The notes beneath the pieces were generated by a model, which saw only the letters and a list, made by a program, of their open reading frames with translations, did no database searches and was not told where the DNA came from. A stretch of DNA of 25,961 bases from JBCCSZ01 sp039199225 (GTDB lineage: Bacteria; Bacteroidota; Bacteroidia; Chitinophagales; Saprospiraceae): positions 1-25,961 of the forward strand of contig JBCCSZ010000083.1 in NCBI GenBank assembly GCA_039199225.1. Reading direction: 5' to 3'. Positions 16,069-25,076 of this stretch are shown here, piece after piece. Every line of letters begins with the position of its first letter. Within the stretch, counting starts at the first letter, position 1. Position numbers and translations under genes: made by a program.

Positions 16069-17661
16069 ATGAAAGTTATGATGAAGAACATTTTTTGGAT
16101 CGTGCTATTTGTAGCAGGCTCCTTTCAACTACAGGCCCAAAAGGCCAAGTTTGAAGATGTCCTATCGGTCCAGCTACAAAACATGGGACCGATCCTGGAA
16201 AACAACTTGGTCAAAGGTTACTACATGTTTTACAAAGTGGACAAGGTCGATCGCAAAAGCAATGCTTATATGCTGCGCATCTTGGATGCCAACCTGAAAG
16301 ATGTCGCCAAAAAGAAAATGATCAACACCAAGTATACAGTTATGACAGAGGCTGTTTACAACGGCGAAGTCTTTCTGTTCTCTTTCCTCGACACCCGCAA
16401 AAAAATCCTCACTTTGCAGACCTACAACCGGGAAATGAAAAAACTCGGCAACCTAACTTACCAGCTCGACAAGTGGGGTATGACACAGTATGTTGCTTCA
16501 GGTGGTTCTCCTGGCAACACCCCGGAAGCCAGCAACAATCGGCTGATCTTTCCTGCAGATAAAGACGGCTTTATCCGATACAGCATGCAGAAAAACAAAA
16601 AGGTGGGCTACACGATCGAATACCTACCCAACGACCTCAAAAAAACGGGTTCGTGGAAGAAAAGCTCTCCAGAAGGCTCAAAGACCATGTTCATGGCCAG
16701 CCACGGTTTGTCCGACGATAAATACGTGATTTCCACCATCATTTCCAAGCCAAAGTACATATCCAACAAAGATGTCAATTTTGAATTGCAGATGATTGAG
16801 ATCAACAGTAACAAGGAAGTATTCCGCATCCCTTTGAAAAGCTCCCGGTACAACTACTCTTTTATGAATGCTTTTATGGAAAATGATGAAAAGAGCATCA
16901 TTGTATTCGGAGAGTTTTACGACAGCGATGAAAACATTTTCAAGGGTAAAAGCAATGGGCTTTACACCATGCGCCTGGACCTCAACGGAAAGGTCATCGA
17001 CAAAGTCCACCACGCTTGGGAGACGAAAATCAAGCGAAAGATCAAAGTCAACAAGAAAGGGCGTATCGAAGATGGAGGCTATGTGGCCTTCCACAAAATC
17101 GTACAATCCTCCGATGGCCACTTCTATGCCGTTGGAGAGATGTACAACAAAGCGGTCAGTGGCTTAGGAGTTGCCTCGCAGGTACTTTCAGCCGGAAGAG
17201 GCAGAGGAGGAGTTTCCGCCATGAAGATGAACGTCCTCAACCTGATCATCTTCGATTTTAATGCCGACCTGACGCTGGATAAAGTAAAGGTCTTTGAAAA
17301 GCAGAAAAGGTCCATTCAATTACCACAGGGGTATGGCATTTATCCGCCGACCCTACTGGTACACGTCATCCGCGCGATGGGTGAATTTGATTACTCCTTT
17401 ACCCAAAGCAAAAAGGACAATTCGAGCTTTTTTACAACCTACACCAGCATCGAAAAGAAGAAGGGCTCTAAAAAGAAAGCATACTTCGGCATCATCTCAC
17501 ACACAGAAGGCGACGAAGAATATGTTGAAGACAAGATCGACCTGACGACCGATGCCAACAACATCATGGTTTTACCAGCCAAGCCGGGTTATGTGTTGCT
17601 GGTAGAATATTTCAAAAAGAAAAAACAATTGACCACTCGACTGGAAAAGATCAACTATTGA
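16069..17661 (+). CDS. Secreted protein of unknown function
   Basis: I do not recognise this 530-residue protein with certainty. It has a signal peptide (MKVMMKNIFWIVLFVAGSFQ, then LQAQ) and a mature part that is almost entirely beta-strand-like with regular alternation of hydrophobic residues, short charged turns (Asp-Lys, Lys-Lys), and repeated segments of the kind found in propellers (FSFLDTRKKILTLQTY, IIVFGEFYDSDENIF, FYAVGEMYNKAV). A Gly/Ser-rich loop lies near residue 380. There is no T9SS sorting domain, lipobox or catalytic motif. It may belong to one of the Bacteroidota-specific DUFs (DUF6770 came to mind, unverified). It is followed 19 bases after the stop by a strong hairpin. High Lys content throughout suggests a basic periplasmic or surface protein. 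Confidence 0.8.
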   Translation: MKVMMKNIFWIVLFVAGSFQLQAQKAKFEDVLSVQLQNMGPILENNLVKGYYMFYKVDKVDRKSNAYMLRILDANLKDVAKKKMINTKYTVMTEAVYNGEVFLFSFLDTRKKILTLQTYNREMKKLGNLTYQLDKWGMTQYVASGGSPGNTPEASNNRLIFPADKDGFIRYSMQKNKKVGYTIEYLPNDLKKTGSWKKSSPEGSKTMFMASHGLSDDKYVISTIISKPKYISNKDVNFELQMIEINSNKEVFRIPLKSSRYNYSFMNAFMENDEKSIIVFGEFYDSDENIFKGKSNGLYTMRLDLNGKVIDKVHHAWETKIKRKIKVNKKGRIEDGGYVAFHKIVQSSDGHFYAVGEMYNKAVSGLGVASQVLSAGRGRGGVSAMKMNVLNLIIFDFNADLTLDKVKVFEKQKRSIQLPQGYGIYPPTLLVHVIRAMGEFDYSFTQSKKDNSSFFTTYTSIEKKKGSKKKAYFGIISHTEGDEEYVEDKIDLTTDANNIMVLPAKPGYVLLVEYFKKKKQLTTRLEKINY

Positions 17662-17680
17662 TGTCATCCAGCCAAAGACA

Positions 17681-17720
17681 GCAAACGACCCGGTACAAGC
17701 ACTTGTATCGGGTTGTTTGC
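17681..17720 (+). terminator. Long near-perfect hairpin after the unknown secreted gene
   Basis: The arms 17681-17699 and 17702-17720 are complementary over 19 positions with two G-U pairs (outer GCAAAC/GTTTGC, inner TACAAG/CTTGTA). The innermost pair must open, leaving 18 bp and a 4-nt loop. No T run follows on either strand, so termination is plausible from position (19 bases after the stop) but a protective 3' structure is equally possible. Confidence 0.6.
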
Positions 17721-17784
17721 ATCCAGCCCCTCAAAGCAGCTCTAAGAACTCTCTGAAAGCTGTGTAGATGTAGGAAAGAAAAGC

Positions 17785-17792
17785 TATATTTG
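17785..17792 (+). promoter_or_regulatory. -7 element for ppk1
   Basis: TATATTTG matches TAnnTTTG exactly. The -33 region reads GTGT rather than TTTG. Initiation near 17799 would give a leader of about 35 bases to ATG 17834. Confidence 0.5.
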
Positions 17793-17833
17793 CGCGATCG
17801 TACAGGCATTCAATGACTTAGAAAGAATACCGC

Positions 17834-19909
17834 ATGAAGGAACCCACCCCCGAAGCATTACCTTATATCCACAGAGACATAAGCTGGTTGTCTTTTAATT
17901 ATCGGGTACTACAGGAAGCCAAAGACCCTTCTCTTCCCATCCTGGAACGCATCAAGTTTCTGGCGATTTATTCTTCCAACCTAGATGAATTCTTCCGGGT
18001 GCGGATCGCACAACTGCGAAATTTGCTGCGCGTAGGCAAAAAGACCAAAAAGCGCCTGGACTTCGATCCGGACCGGACCTTGTCCGAGATTCTCAAGATT
18101 GTCAACAACCAGCAGGAGGAATTCAGCCGGATATTCGAAAAGGAGATTGTTCCTAAGTTGAATAAGATCAACATCCACTTGCTGCGCCGTAGGCTGCTCA
18201 ACGAGGAGCAAATCGAGTTCATCGAGTCTTACTTTCAGGATAATATGTTGCCCTTCGTACAGCCAGTGTTGCTCGTCAAAAACAAGATCAAGCCCTTTTT
18301 GAATAATGCAGCGCTTTACCTCTCTTTGTGGCTGGTGGACAAAAACGATGACAAGCGGCAAAATGTCTATGCCATCGTAAAGATTCCTTCGGATCACTTG
18401 CCGAGATTTATCCAACTCCCCTCCGCTCATGGTCATTACGATATGATCATGCTGGATGACATTGTGCGCCACAGTGCCAGTTGGTTGTTTCCCGGATACG
18501 ACATCATCGATTCTTTTTCCATCAAGTTGACCAGAGATGCCGAATTGTACATCGAGGATGAGTTTTCTGGTGATTTGATTCAAAAAATAAAACGCAGCCT
18601 GACCAAGCGCAACGTCGGCCCTGCGGCCCGGATGGTCTATGATCGGGAGATGCCCCAGCACTTTCTGGACTTTTTGATGGAGACTTTCGATCTGGAGGAA
18701 TATGATTTGTTGGAGGAAGGTCGATACCACAACAATTTCGACTTTTTCAAATTTCCGGATTTTGGCTTGCCACACCTAAAAAATCCACCTTTACCGCCGC
18801 TCCCATATAGAACTTTGGAAAATGCCAGTAATATTTTTTACCGCATTCGGCAAAGAGATCACCTGATATTTCCGCCTTTTCACTCTTACGAATCGGTGGT
18901 GCGCTTTTTTGAATCTGCGGCCAAGGATTCGCGGATAACACACATCAAGATCGTGCAGTATCGCGTAGCGAAGAAATCGCGGATCATGGCTGCACTGATG
19001 GATGCGGTTAAGGCGGGCAAGCAGGTCACCGTTTTCATAGAGGTGAAGGCCAGATTTGATGAGGAGGCCAATCTCAAATGGGGAGAACGCCTGGAGAAGG
19101 CAGGGGTCAACGTCCATTACAGCTTTCCTGGCTTGAAAGTACACTCCAAGTTGGCGTTGATCACTCGGGAGGAAAATGGCAAAAAGCGCCTGTATTCCTA
19201 CCTGAGTACTGGAAATTTCCATGAAGATACTGCCAAGATATACAGCGACTGGGGCTTGTTTACAGCCGATGAACGCATGACCAGGGAAGTGGCTCGGGTG
19301 TTCGCCTTTCTCGAAACGGTGAAAGCTCCTCGCTACCCTTTCAAGCATCTGCTCGTCGGGCAGTTCAATCTCCGCGAAACGCTGACCGACCTAATCGACA
19401 ATGAAATAGCCAATGCCAAGGCTGGCAAAGATGCCTATATTTTCCTAAAAATGAACAGCTTGCAAGATCGGGCGATGATCGAAAGGCTTTACAAAGCCAG
19501 TGCAGCAGGCGTCAAAATTCAAATGATCATTCGCGGGATTTGCTGCCTAGTACCCGGCGTTAAAGGGGTAAGTGAAAACATCGAGGCCATTAGTATTGTT
19601 GATCGCTTTTTGGAACATGCCCGGGTGTTCATCTTCCGAAATGATGGCAAGGAGAAAATGTACCTCTCCTCGGCAGATTGGATGGTGCGCAACCTGAGCT
19701 ATCGGGTGGAAACCGCCTTTCCCATCTACGATCCACGCATTTTCAAGGAAATCAAAGAATACATGCGGATACAGTGGGCAGACAATGTAAAGGCGAGGGT
19801 TTTGGACGGCGAGCATTCCAATGAATTCCGCCGAAACCACTCGGATATGGCTGTTCGTTCTCAGTTGGATACCTATTATTACATTAAGAGAAAACTGGAA
19901 TCAAAGTAA
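17834..19909 (+). CDS. ppk1: Polyphosphate kinase 1
   Basis: This 691-residue enzyme reversibly builds polyphosphate from ATP on an autophosphorylated histidine. The order N-domain (RDISWLSFNYRVLQEA), head domain, and two HKD-like C-terminal domains is intact. H437 in GLKVHSKLAL matches the phosphorylated E. coli H435, and H595 in FLEHARVF matches H592. Further family marks are VEVKARFDEEANLKW-type sequence near 410, STGNFHEDTAKIYSD, IRGICCLVPG and SSADWMVRNLSYRVE. Length equals the usual PPK1. It lies directly upstream of the polysaccharide genes but is separated by a 200-base gap with its own promoter-like sequence, so co-regulation is not implied. Polyphosphate supports stress survival and motility or biofilm behaviour in many bacteria. 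Confidence 0.97.
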   Translation: MKEPTPEALPYIHRDISWLSFNYRVLQEAKDPSLPILERIKFLAIYSSNLDEFFRVRIAQLRNLLRVGKKTKKRLDFDPDRTLSEILKIVNNQQEEFSRIFEKEIVPKLNKINIHLLRRRLLNEEQIEFIESYFQDNMLPFVQPVLLVKNKIKPFLNNAALYLSLWLVDKNDDKRQNVYAIVKIPSDHLPRFIQLPSAHGHYDMIMLDDIVRHSASWLFPGYDIIDSFSIKLTRDAELYIEDEFSGDLIQKIKRSLTKRNVGPAARMVYDREMPQHFLDFLMETFDLEEYDLLEEGRYHNNFDFFKFPDFGLPHLKNPPLPPLPYRTLENASNIFYRIRQRDHLIFPPFHSYESVVRFFESAAKDSRITHIKIVQYRVAKKSRIMAALMDAVKAGKQVTVFIEVKARFDEEANLKWGERLEKAGVNVHYSFPGLKVHSKLALITREENGKKRLYSYLSTGNFHEDTAKIYSDWGLFTADERMTREVARVFAFLETVKAPRYPFKHLLVGQFNLRETLTDLIDNEIANAKAGKDAYIFLKMNSLQDRAMIERLYKASAAGVKIQMIIRGICCLVPGVKGVSENIEAISIVDRFLEHARVFIFRNDGKEKMYLSSADWMVRNLSYRVETAFPIYDPRIFKEIKEYMRIQWADNVKARVLDGEHSNEFRRNHSDMAVRSQLDTYYYIKRKLESK

Positions 19910-19944
19910 AGGCAAGCACTTTATCCCCAATATGGAGGACAAAC

Positions 19945-19975
19945 TTGTAAGTCTGCTAAAATAGTCATAAAATTG
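19945..19975 (+). promoter_or_regulatory. Possible promoter of the polysaccharide gene cluster
   Basis: TTG at 19945-19947 and TAAAATTG at 19968-19975 (one mismatch from TAnnTTTG) are separated by 20 bases, the same spacing as the purB promoter. Initiation near 19982 would place a hairpin at the very 5' end of a leader of about 128 nt. Confidence 0.4.
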
Positions 19976-19979
19976 TACT

Positions 19980-20007
19980 GGTTTTTGCGATCTTGCCGCG
20001 AAAAACC
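19980..20007 (+). other. Hairpin in the polysaccharide cluster leader
   Basis: GGTTTTTGCG and CGCGAAAAACC pair over ten positions with one bulged C around a 7-nt loop. Outer segments GGAGGAC (19934-19940) and GTCCTCC (20022-20028) are also perfectly complementary and could close a larger structure, although the first of these lies upstream of the proposed start site. No T run follows. Confidence 0.4.
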
Positions 20008-20109
20008 CACTGTACAGTTAAGTCCTCCTCATTTCCCGACAACTGTTTAAACCGTTCACATGAAGGTCGTATCTCAATTTAGGTGCGGACTTTGTACATT
20101 TATACTACT

Positions 20110-22341
20110 ATGGACTTACAATATTTTTTAAAGATACTATTGAGAAGAAAATGGCTGATTATAGCTGTAGCTGTATCCGCTGCCGCTGCTGCCTACTTTT
20201 TTGTAGATCGGATGGATGAAAAATTCCGGGCTACAGCAGTCGTTTCAACAGGGATCGTGGATGTGACGCCCGACCTGTCCAAAGAAAATCCATGGATTCA
20301 ACAGTTCTACGTCGACATGGGTTTTGGCAACCTCATCGAATTCATCAATTCTCAACGCAATGTGATCTTTCTGACCTATCGCCTGCTGATCCATGATCTG
20401 GCGCAGGGCGACGATGTCACTGAACGCCCCTTTCGCCAACCGGAATACCAGGAGTCCGACGAGATGTATACAGATGCGGAACTGCAGGAATTGAGAGAGC
20501 TGTTGCTCGGAAAGGTTGAAAACCTGGAATATACCTTGGACGATAGCCGGATGGAGCGCATTTTCAAGACGGTCTCTGAGGCATATAAGTACGATTACGA
20601 GTCGCTGATGAAAGACAACCTCAGCATTATCCGAAAAGGAGATACGGACTTGTTGCACGTCAGCTTCATCTGCGAACATCCCGATCTTTCCGCATTTGCG
20701 ACCAATGCCTTTTGCAAAGACTTTCTGAAAAACTACCAGTATGTCCAGCAAGAGGGCGAGGTCAGCTCGGTTCGTTTTCTCTCCGAACAGGTTAAATACA
20801 AAAAGCAACAGGTCGATAGCCTACGGCAAGCCTTGAAATTTTACCAGGGCCGCGAAAACCTGGCCGACCTGGAAGGTCAACGCGAGGCTGTTATCAATCA
20901 AATAAAAGAACTGGAAACCACCCGAACGGAATATGGTCAAAAGAAAAAGTCACTGGCCAAGAGTATTGCAGAAGTAGACCAATACCTACAGGACAACGAC
21001 CGCAAAAGCGAGGGGGATAAAGCCGTTTTGATTGTCAACAATCAGAACATTCAGAACATGCAAAAGCAGCTGAATACACTAAATGAAGAGTGGATCAAAG
21101 GCGATATGAAGGACGATAAGCTCAAGCGCCGCATCGATCTGATCCGCAAGAACATGACGGAACAAATTGAAAAGTCGGCCAAAAACCTGCCGGACGAAGA
21201 CGATAAACGCCTCAAAAAGCGCAGTGACGACCTTCTGAAACAGCGCATCGACTTGGAAATCGAATACAACGAAGCAGTGGCTGGTTTTGAGTCGGTTGAA
21301 AATGCATTGGCCGATGCGCGCGTCAAAGCCAATAGTTTTGTATCGGATGAGGCATATATGAATCAGTTGCGGCAGGAACTCAAGATCGCTGAAACCCAGC
21401 ACGAGTTGATGTTTTCGGAATACAGCAAAGAAAAGTTGAATCTCGACAACTCCATCCTGCCGGTCAAGCTGTTTCAACATGCCCAGATTCCCGATAAGTC
21501 GGAGCCCAAAATGAAGGCGCTCATCAGTGGCTTTTCCGGCATTGTAGGCGGTACGATGGCCTCTGTACTGGTATTTTTGCTCGCCTTTATGGATTACAGC
21601 ATCAGTTCGCCCGATAAATTTCGCAAATTCGCTCGTCTCAACCTGATTGGCACCATCAACAAGATCAACACCAAGAAGCTGGACTTCCACGAGCTGTTCA
21701 ATTCTGGGACGAACAACAAATCGATGGCCTATTTCAAGGAAGCCATCCGAAACCTCCGCTACACCGTCGAACAGTCTGGTGCGCAGCGGTTTCTCGTCAC
21801 CAGCACCAAGCCCGGAGAAGGAAAAACCTTCGCCATCATTGCACTGGCCAATTCGCTGACGTTGAAAAATAAAAAGGTACTGTTGGTGGATACCAACTTC
21901 AAGAACAATACCCTGACCAAGATGTCCCAAAAGGAGATGCAAGAAAACCTTTTGCACAGCAAGCTCATCGGAGAAAGCCATATGGAGGACGAATTCGAGC
22001 CTCGCAAAATCAGCGACGGTTTCAATCTGGATAATATCGACATCATTGGTAACAAGGGCTCCTTTCAGTCTCCTTCAGAAGTATTTGCTGGTAAGGACTT
22101 TGCCAGCTTTTTGGATCGCATATCCAAAAATTACGACTATGTATTTTTGGAGGCAGCGGCGCTCAATGACTATTCCGATTCTAAGGAGCTGATCGATTAT
22201 GCCGAGCAGATCATCACTGTATTTTCGGCAGAAACGGAGATCAAGGCGGCAGATAAAAACTCTATCAGCTTTGTACATGGACTGGGCGACAAATTTCTCG
22301 GCGCCATCCTAAACAAGGTCGACATCAAGAATTTGGGCTAG
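20110..22341 (+). CDS. Wzz/Wzc-like polysaccharide co-polymerase with P-loop domain
   Basis: This 743-residue inner-membrane protein has a first membrane helix at about 14-33, a large periplasmic region with long coiled coils (about 230-430, segments such as LRQALKFYQG and LKIAETQHELMFSEYSKEKL), a second helix at about 470-492, and a cytosolic ATPase-like domain. This is the Wzc/PCP-2a/ExoP layout that controls chain length and export of capsule or exopolysaccharide. Walker A is TKPGEGKT near 565-572 and Walker A' is VLLVDTN near 590. The Walker B position reads YVFLEAAAL, with Glu where Asp is usual, and the C-terminus (NKVDIKNLG) lacks the tyrosine cluster of BY-kinases. ATG 20110 starts the canonical MDLQYFLKILLRRKW. 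It is the first gene of a four-gene unit and the flippase follows after 71 bases. Confidence 0.88.
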   Translation: MDLQYFLKILLRRKWLIIAVAVSAAAAAYFFVDRMDEKFRATAVVSTGIVDVTPDLSKENPWIQQFYVDMGFGNLIEFINSQRNVIFLTYRLLIHDLAQGDDVTERPFRQPEYQESDEMYTDAELQELRELLLGKVENLEYTLDDSRMERIFKTVSEAYKYDYESLMKDNLSIIRKGDTDLLHVSFICEHPDLSAFATNAFCKDFLKNYQYVQQEGEVSSVRFLSEQVKYKKQQVDSLRQALKFYQGRENLADLEGQREAVINQIKELETTRTEYGQKKKSLAKSIAEVDQYLQDNDRKSEGDKAVLIVNNQNIQNMQKQLNTLNEEWIKGDMKDDKLKRRIDLIRKNMTEQIEKSAKNLPDEDDKRLKKRSDDLLKQRIDLEIEYNEAVAGFESVENALADARVKANSFVSDEAYMNQLRQELKIAETQHELMFSEYSKEKLNLDNSILPVKLFQHAQIPDKSEPKMKALISGFSGIVGGTMASVLVFLLAFMDYSISSPDKFRKFARLNLIGTINKINTKKLDFHELFNSGTNNKSMAYFKEAIRNLRYTVEQSGAQRFLVTSTKPGEGKTFAIIALANSLTLKNKKVLLVDTNFKNNTLTKMSQKEMQENLLHSKLIGESHMEDEFEPRKISDGFNLDNIDIIGNKGSFQSPSEVFAGKDFASFLDRISKNYDYVFLEAAALNDYSDSKELIDYAEQIITVFSAETEIKAADKNSISFVHGLGDKFLGAILNKVDIKNLG

Positions 22342-22412
22342 TCCTTGCAGCACAAACTACGAAGCTGGCCTTCTGAAGCGAGACATTAAATCATATCAGT
22401 TACACGATCGAG

Positions 22413-23786
22413 GTGGCAAACTCAGACAATTCTTATTGGTTGAAATCCGGTTTGTTGAGCATACTGGAAAAAGGCTCTGTGTTTGTCTTCGGCTTTGGAA
22501 GTTTGTACATCTTGGCGCGTTTGCTGGAAGATATAGAGCTGGGAACCTGGTTTTTGTTTGGCACCATCGTCTCCTTTGTGGAAGTCGGCCGGACGGGCTT
22601 GCTACAAAATGCGCTCATCAAGTTTTTGACCACTTCGGAGGATGCGGCGGAAAAAAGACGCATTGCTACGGCATCCCTGTTTTTGAGTTTTGCCCTGACG
22701 GCTGTCTGCATCGTTTTCCTACTACTTTTTTCAGAATTACTCAGTCAAGCCCTGCAAGCGCCTATGTTAAGCGGGCTGCTCCGCATTTATTGCATGACGA
22801 CCATCGTGTTGATTCCCATGCAGCAGTTCAATTTTATGCAGCAGGCAAATTTCGATTTTCGGGGCATCTTTTGGAGCAACTTTGCCTGGAAAGGACTGTT
22901 TTTCTTCTTCTTGGTCTACCTATTTTTCAGCAGTACCCCAATTAGTATTCAATTACTGGCTTATTTCCAAATTGGAACAGCGGCTTTGGCAGGCTTCATT
23001 TCGTTTTGGTTTGGACGCCCTTATCTTCAATTCAGCCGACAACTGAGCTTTCCCTGGGTTCGGGAGCTGTTCAACTTTGGGCGATTTGTCTTTGGCACCA
23101 ACCTGAGTACGATGATCTATAAAACGCTGGATCGGATGATGATTAGTGGTCTGACGGTGAGCGGCGCAGCCGCGGTGGGTGTGTATGAAATTGCCATTCG
23201 ATTTACCAACTTGGTGGAGGTACCAACCTTCTCAGTGGCATCGGTCGTATTTCCCAAAAGCAGTGAAAAAATGGCTCGGGAAGGCACAGTTGCCATCAAA
23301 AATCTCTACGAACAATCCGTTGGAGCCATTTTGGCCATCGTTCTACCCTTCCTACTTTTCATCTTCATTTTTGCGGAACCCATCATTGTAATTTTGGCCA
23401 CCGAAGAATACCTCAGCTCCGTGCCGGTCCTTCGAACGACGATCTGGTTTGGTCTATTCATTCCATTCGCTGTACAATTTGGTACAGTGGTCGATTCTAT
23501 CGGTAAACCCAAAGTCAATTTTTACTTCACACTCATAGGCTTGATACTGAACATCGTGTTGAATTATGTCTTCATCACTCGGATGGGCGTGATCGGGGCT
23601 GCCTACGGCACGCTGCTGTCCTACGGCTTGTTGTTTGTCATCACACAGCTTGTGTTAAACCGCCTGATTGGCACCAATCCGATCAACGTATTTAGGCATA
23701 TTCTACCGTTTTACCGCAAGGGATACAATTTGGCATATAACTTTCTTAAGAATAGAACAATAGACCCGATCAAACCAGAAGCATAG
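22413..23786 (+). CDS. Wzx-like polysaccharide flippase (MOP superfamily)
   Basis: This 457-residue integral membrane protein has about 12 hydrophobic helices along its whole length, interrupted by short basic loops, the pattern of the polysaccharide-transport branch of the MOP/MATE superfamily. Family-like features are the N-terminal SGLLSILEKGSVFVFGFGSLYILARLL-type helix pair (read in shorter pieces here), a DRMMISGLT segment after the central loop near 235, and GVIGAAYGTLLSYG near 400. Such proteins flip lipid-linked oligosaccharide units across the inner membrane. The start is GTG 22413; no in-frame Met occurs for over 100 residues, so a non-ATG start is required. It lies 71 bases after the Wzc-like gene and 16 bases before the glycosyltransferase gene, consistent with one transcript. 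Confidence 0.9.
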   Translation: MANSDNSYWLKSGLLSILEKGSVFVFGFGSLYILARLLEDIELGTWFLFGTIVSFVEVGRTGLLQNALIKFLTTSEDAAEKRRIATASLFLSFALTAVCIVFLLLFSELLSQALQAPMLSGLLRIYCMTTIVLIPMQQFNFMQQANFDFRGIFWSNFAWKGLFFFFLVYLFFSSTPISIQLLAYFQIGTAALAGFISFWFGRPYLQFSRQLSFPWVRELFNFGRFVFGTNLSTMIYKTLDRMMISGLTVSGAAAVGVYEIAIRFTNLVEVPTFSVASVVFPKSSEKMAREGTVAIKNLYEQSVGAILAIVLPFLLFIFIFAEPIIVILATEEYLSSVPVLRTTIWFGLFIPFAVQFGTVVDSIGKPKVNFYFTLIGLILNIVLNYVFITRMGVIGAAYGTLLSYGLLFVITQLVLNRLIGTNPINVFRHILPFYRKGYNLAYNFLKNRTIDPIKPEA

Positions 23787-23802
23787 TCGAAACACTTCAA
23801 AA

Positions 23803-25062
23803 ATGGCAACTGCAGCAACAACAGAGCAATACGACATCATTTACCTAGGAATATTTCGATGGGACGGTCCTTTTTCGTCTATTTCTATTGCCTTGGCCAA
23901 GGAGTTTGCCAAACACAATCGGGTTTTCTTCCTCAACCACCCATATTCTATTCGGGACTACTTAAAAATGGAGGGTCCGCAAGCAGCCGAGCGGAAAAAA
24001 GCCTTGCTGAGCGGCAAGGTGCGCTTTGAAAAGTCGGACGATATGCCCGAAAAGCTCGTCTCTGTCATTCCACCGCTGACCCTACCGATCAACTGGTTGA
24101 GTCCAGGCAAATTGTACGACGGACTGCAGCAATACAACGATCGACAGATCCGCAAGGCCATCGAAGCCATCCTCCAAAAGTACGAGGTGAAACAATATAT
24201 TTTTATCAATTGCTTCGATCCGTTTTACGGACAATCCCTACCAGCAGCCCATCCACCGATCGTCCATATTTACCAATGTGTCGACGACATCGGGACAGAT
24301 GATTACATTCGAAAGCATGGTGTCCGGCTGGAAAAGCAAGCCGTTGCCAAGGCCGATGTCACCACGGTTACATCCAATGAATTGTACCGCATTTGCAGTC
24401 AAATATCCGATCAGGTCTATGTGCTCAACAATGCTGCCGACATCCGGATTTTTCAACGGGCGGTATTCGAAAAATTCCCCAAACCGAAGGAATTGGAAGC
24501 CGCCAAGGGAAAAATCATTGGCTATATGGGCAATCTGGACAATATGCGAATCGATTACCCCTTACTGAAGGCCATCGCCACCCAATTGCCAGAACACACC
24601 CTGCTGCTGATCGGACCGATCAACAACGACGAATACAAAAATATAGGATTGGATCAACTGCCCAACGTCATTATGACAGGTGGAAAGAGCATCGAAGCGC
24701 TTCCCCCCTATTTACAGTACTTCGATTGTGCCTTGATTCCTTTTCTTTGCAATAAAATCACAAAAAGTATATATCCCCTAAAAATCAATGAATACCTTGC
24801 AGCGGGAAAGGCCGTGGTCTCGACTCGTTTTTCGGTAGACATCGAGCAATTCGAAGCACACATTTATCTGGCAGACGACCATGCCCAATTCGTTGCACAT
24901 ATCAAACAAGCGATTCAGGAAGATGATGCAGCCAGGAGAAAGCAACGCCTAGAGGTGGCCGGGCAGAATACCTGGACGGCCCGTGTGCAGCAATTTTGGG
25001 AGATTGTCGCGCCCTATTTGTCTCAAAAACACCGGCAAGAAAACCCAATGGAAATTCGTTGA
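23803..25062 (+). CDS. GT-B-fold glycosyltransferase (TuaH/GT4-like)
   Basis: This 419-residue cytosolic protein has two Rossmann-like halves. The N-terminal half begins YDIIYLGIFRWDGPFSS and contains YIFINCFDPF and VHIYQCVDD. The C-terminal half has IGYMGNLDNMRIDYPLL (start of the second domain, about residue 238), LLLIGPIN, and a donor-binding stretch FDCALIPFLCN, then IYPLKINEYLAAGKAVVST, where the acidic residue in KINEYLAAG corresponds to the usual E of GT4 EX7E-type motifs. It resembles TuaH-type transferases that add a sugar to a growing surface polysaccharide. The donor and linkage cannot be told from sequence. The gene lies 16 bases after the flippase and 14 bases before the acyltransferase. 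Confidence 0.88.
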   Translation: MATAATTEQYDIIYLGIFRWDGPFSSISIALAKEFAKHNRVFFLNHPYSIRDYLKMEGPQAAERKKALLSGKVRFEKSDDMPEKLVSVIPPLTLPINWLSPGKLYDGLQQYNDRQIRKAIEAILQKYEVKQYIFINCFDPFYGQSLPAAHPPIVHIYQCVDDIGTDDYIRKHGVRLEKQAVAKADVTTVTSNELYRICSQISDQVYVLNNAADIRIFQRAVFEKFPKPKELEAAKGKIIGYMGNLDNMRIDYPLLKAIATQLPEHTLLLIGPINNDEYKNIGLDQLPNVIMTGGKSIEALPPYLQYFDCALIPFLCNKITKSIYPLKINEYLAAGKAVVSTRFSVDIEQFEAHIYLADDHAQFVAHIKQAIQEDDAARRKQRLEVAGQNTWTARVQQFWEIVAPYLSQKHRQENPMEIR

Positions 25063-25076
25063 ATCAGCACAATGCT

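Noticed and set aside
21079..21981. 300-codon minus-strand frame opposite the Wzc-like gene
   Set aside because: It is entirely antisense to a well-supported gene and shows no family motif; long antisense frames are expected over regular coding sequence.
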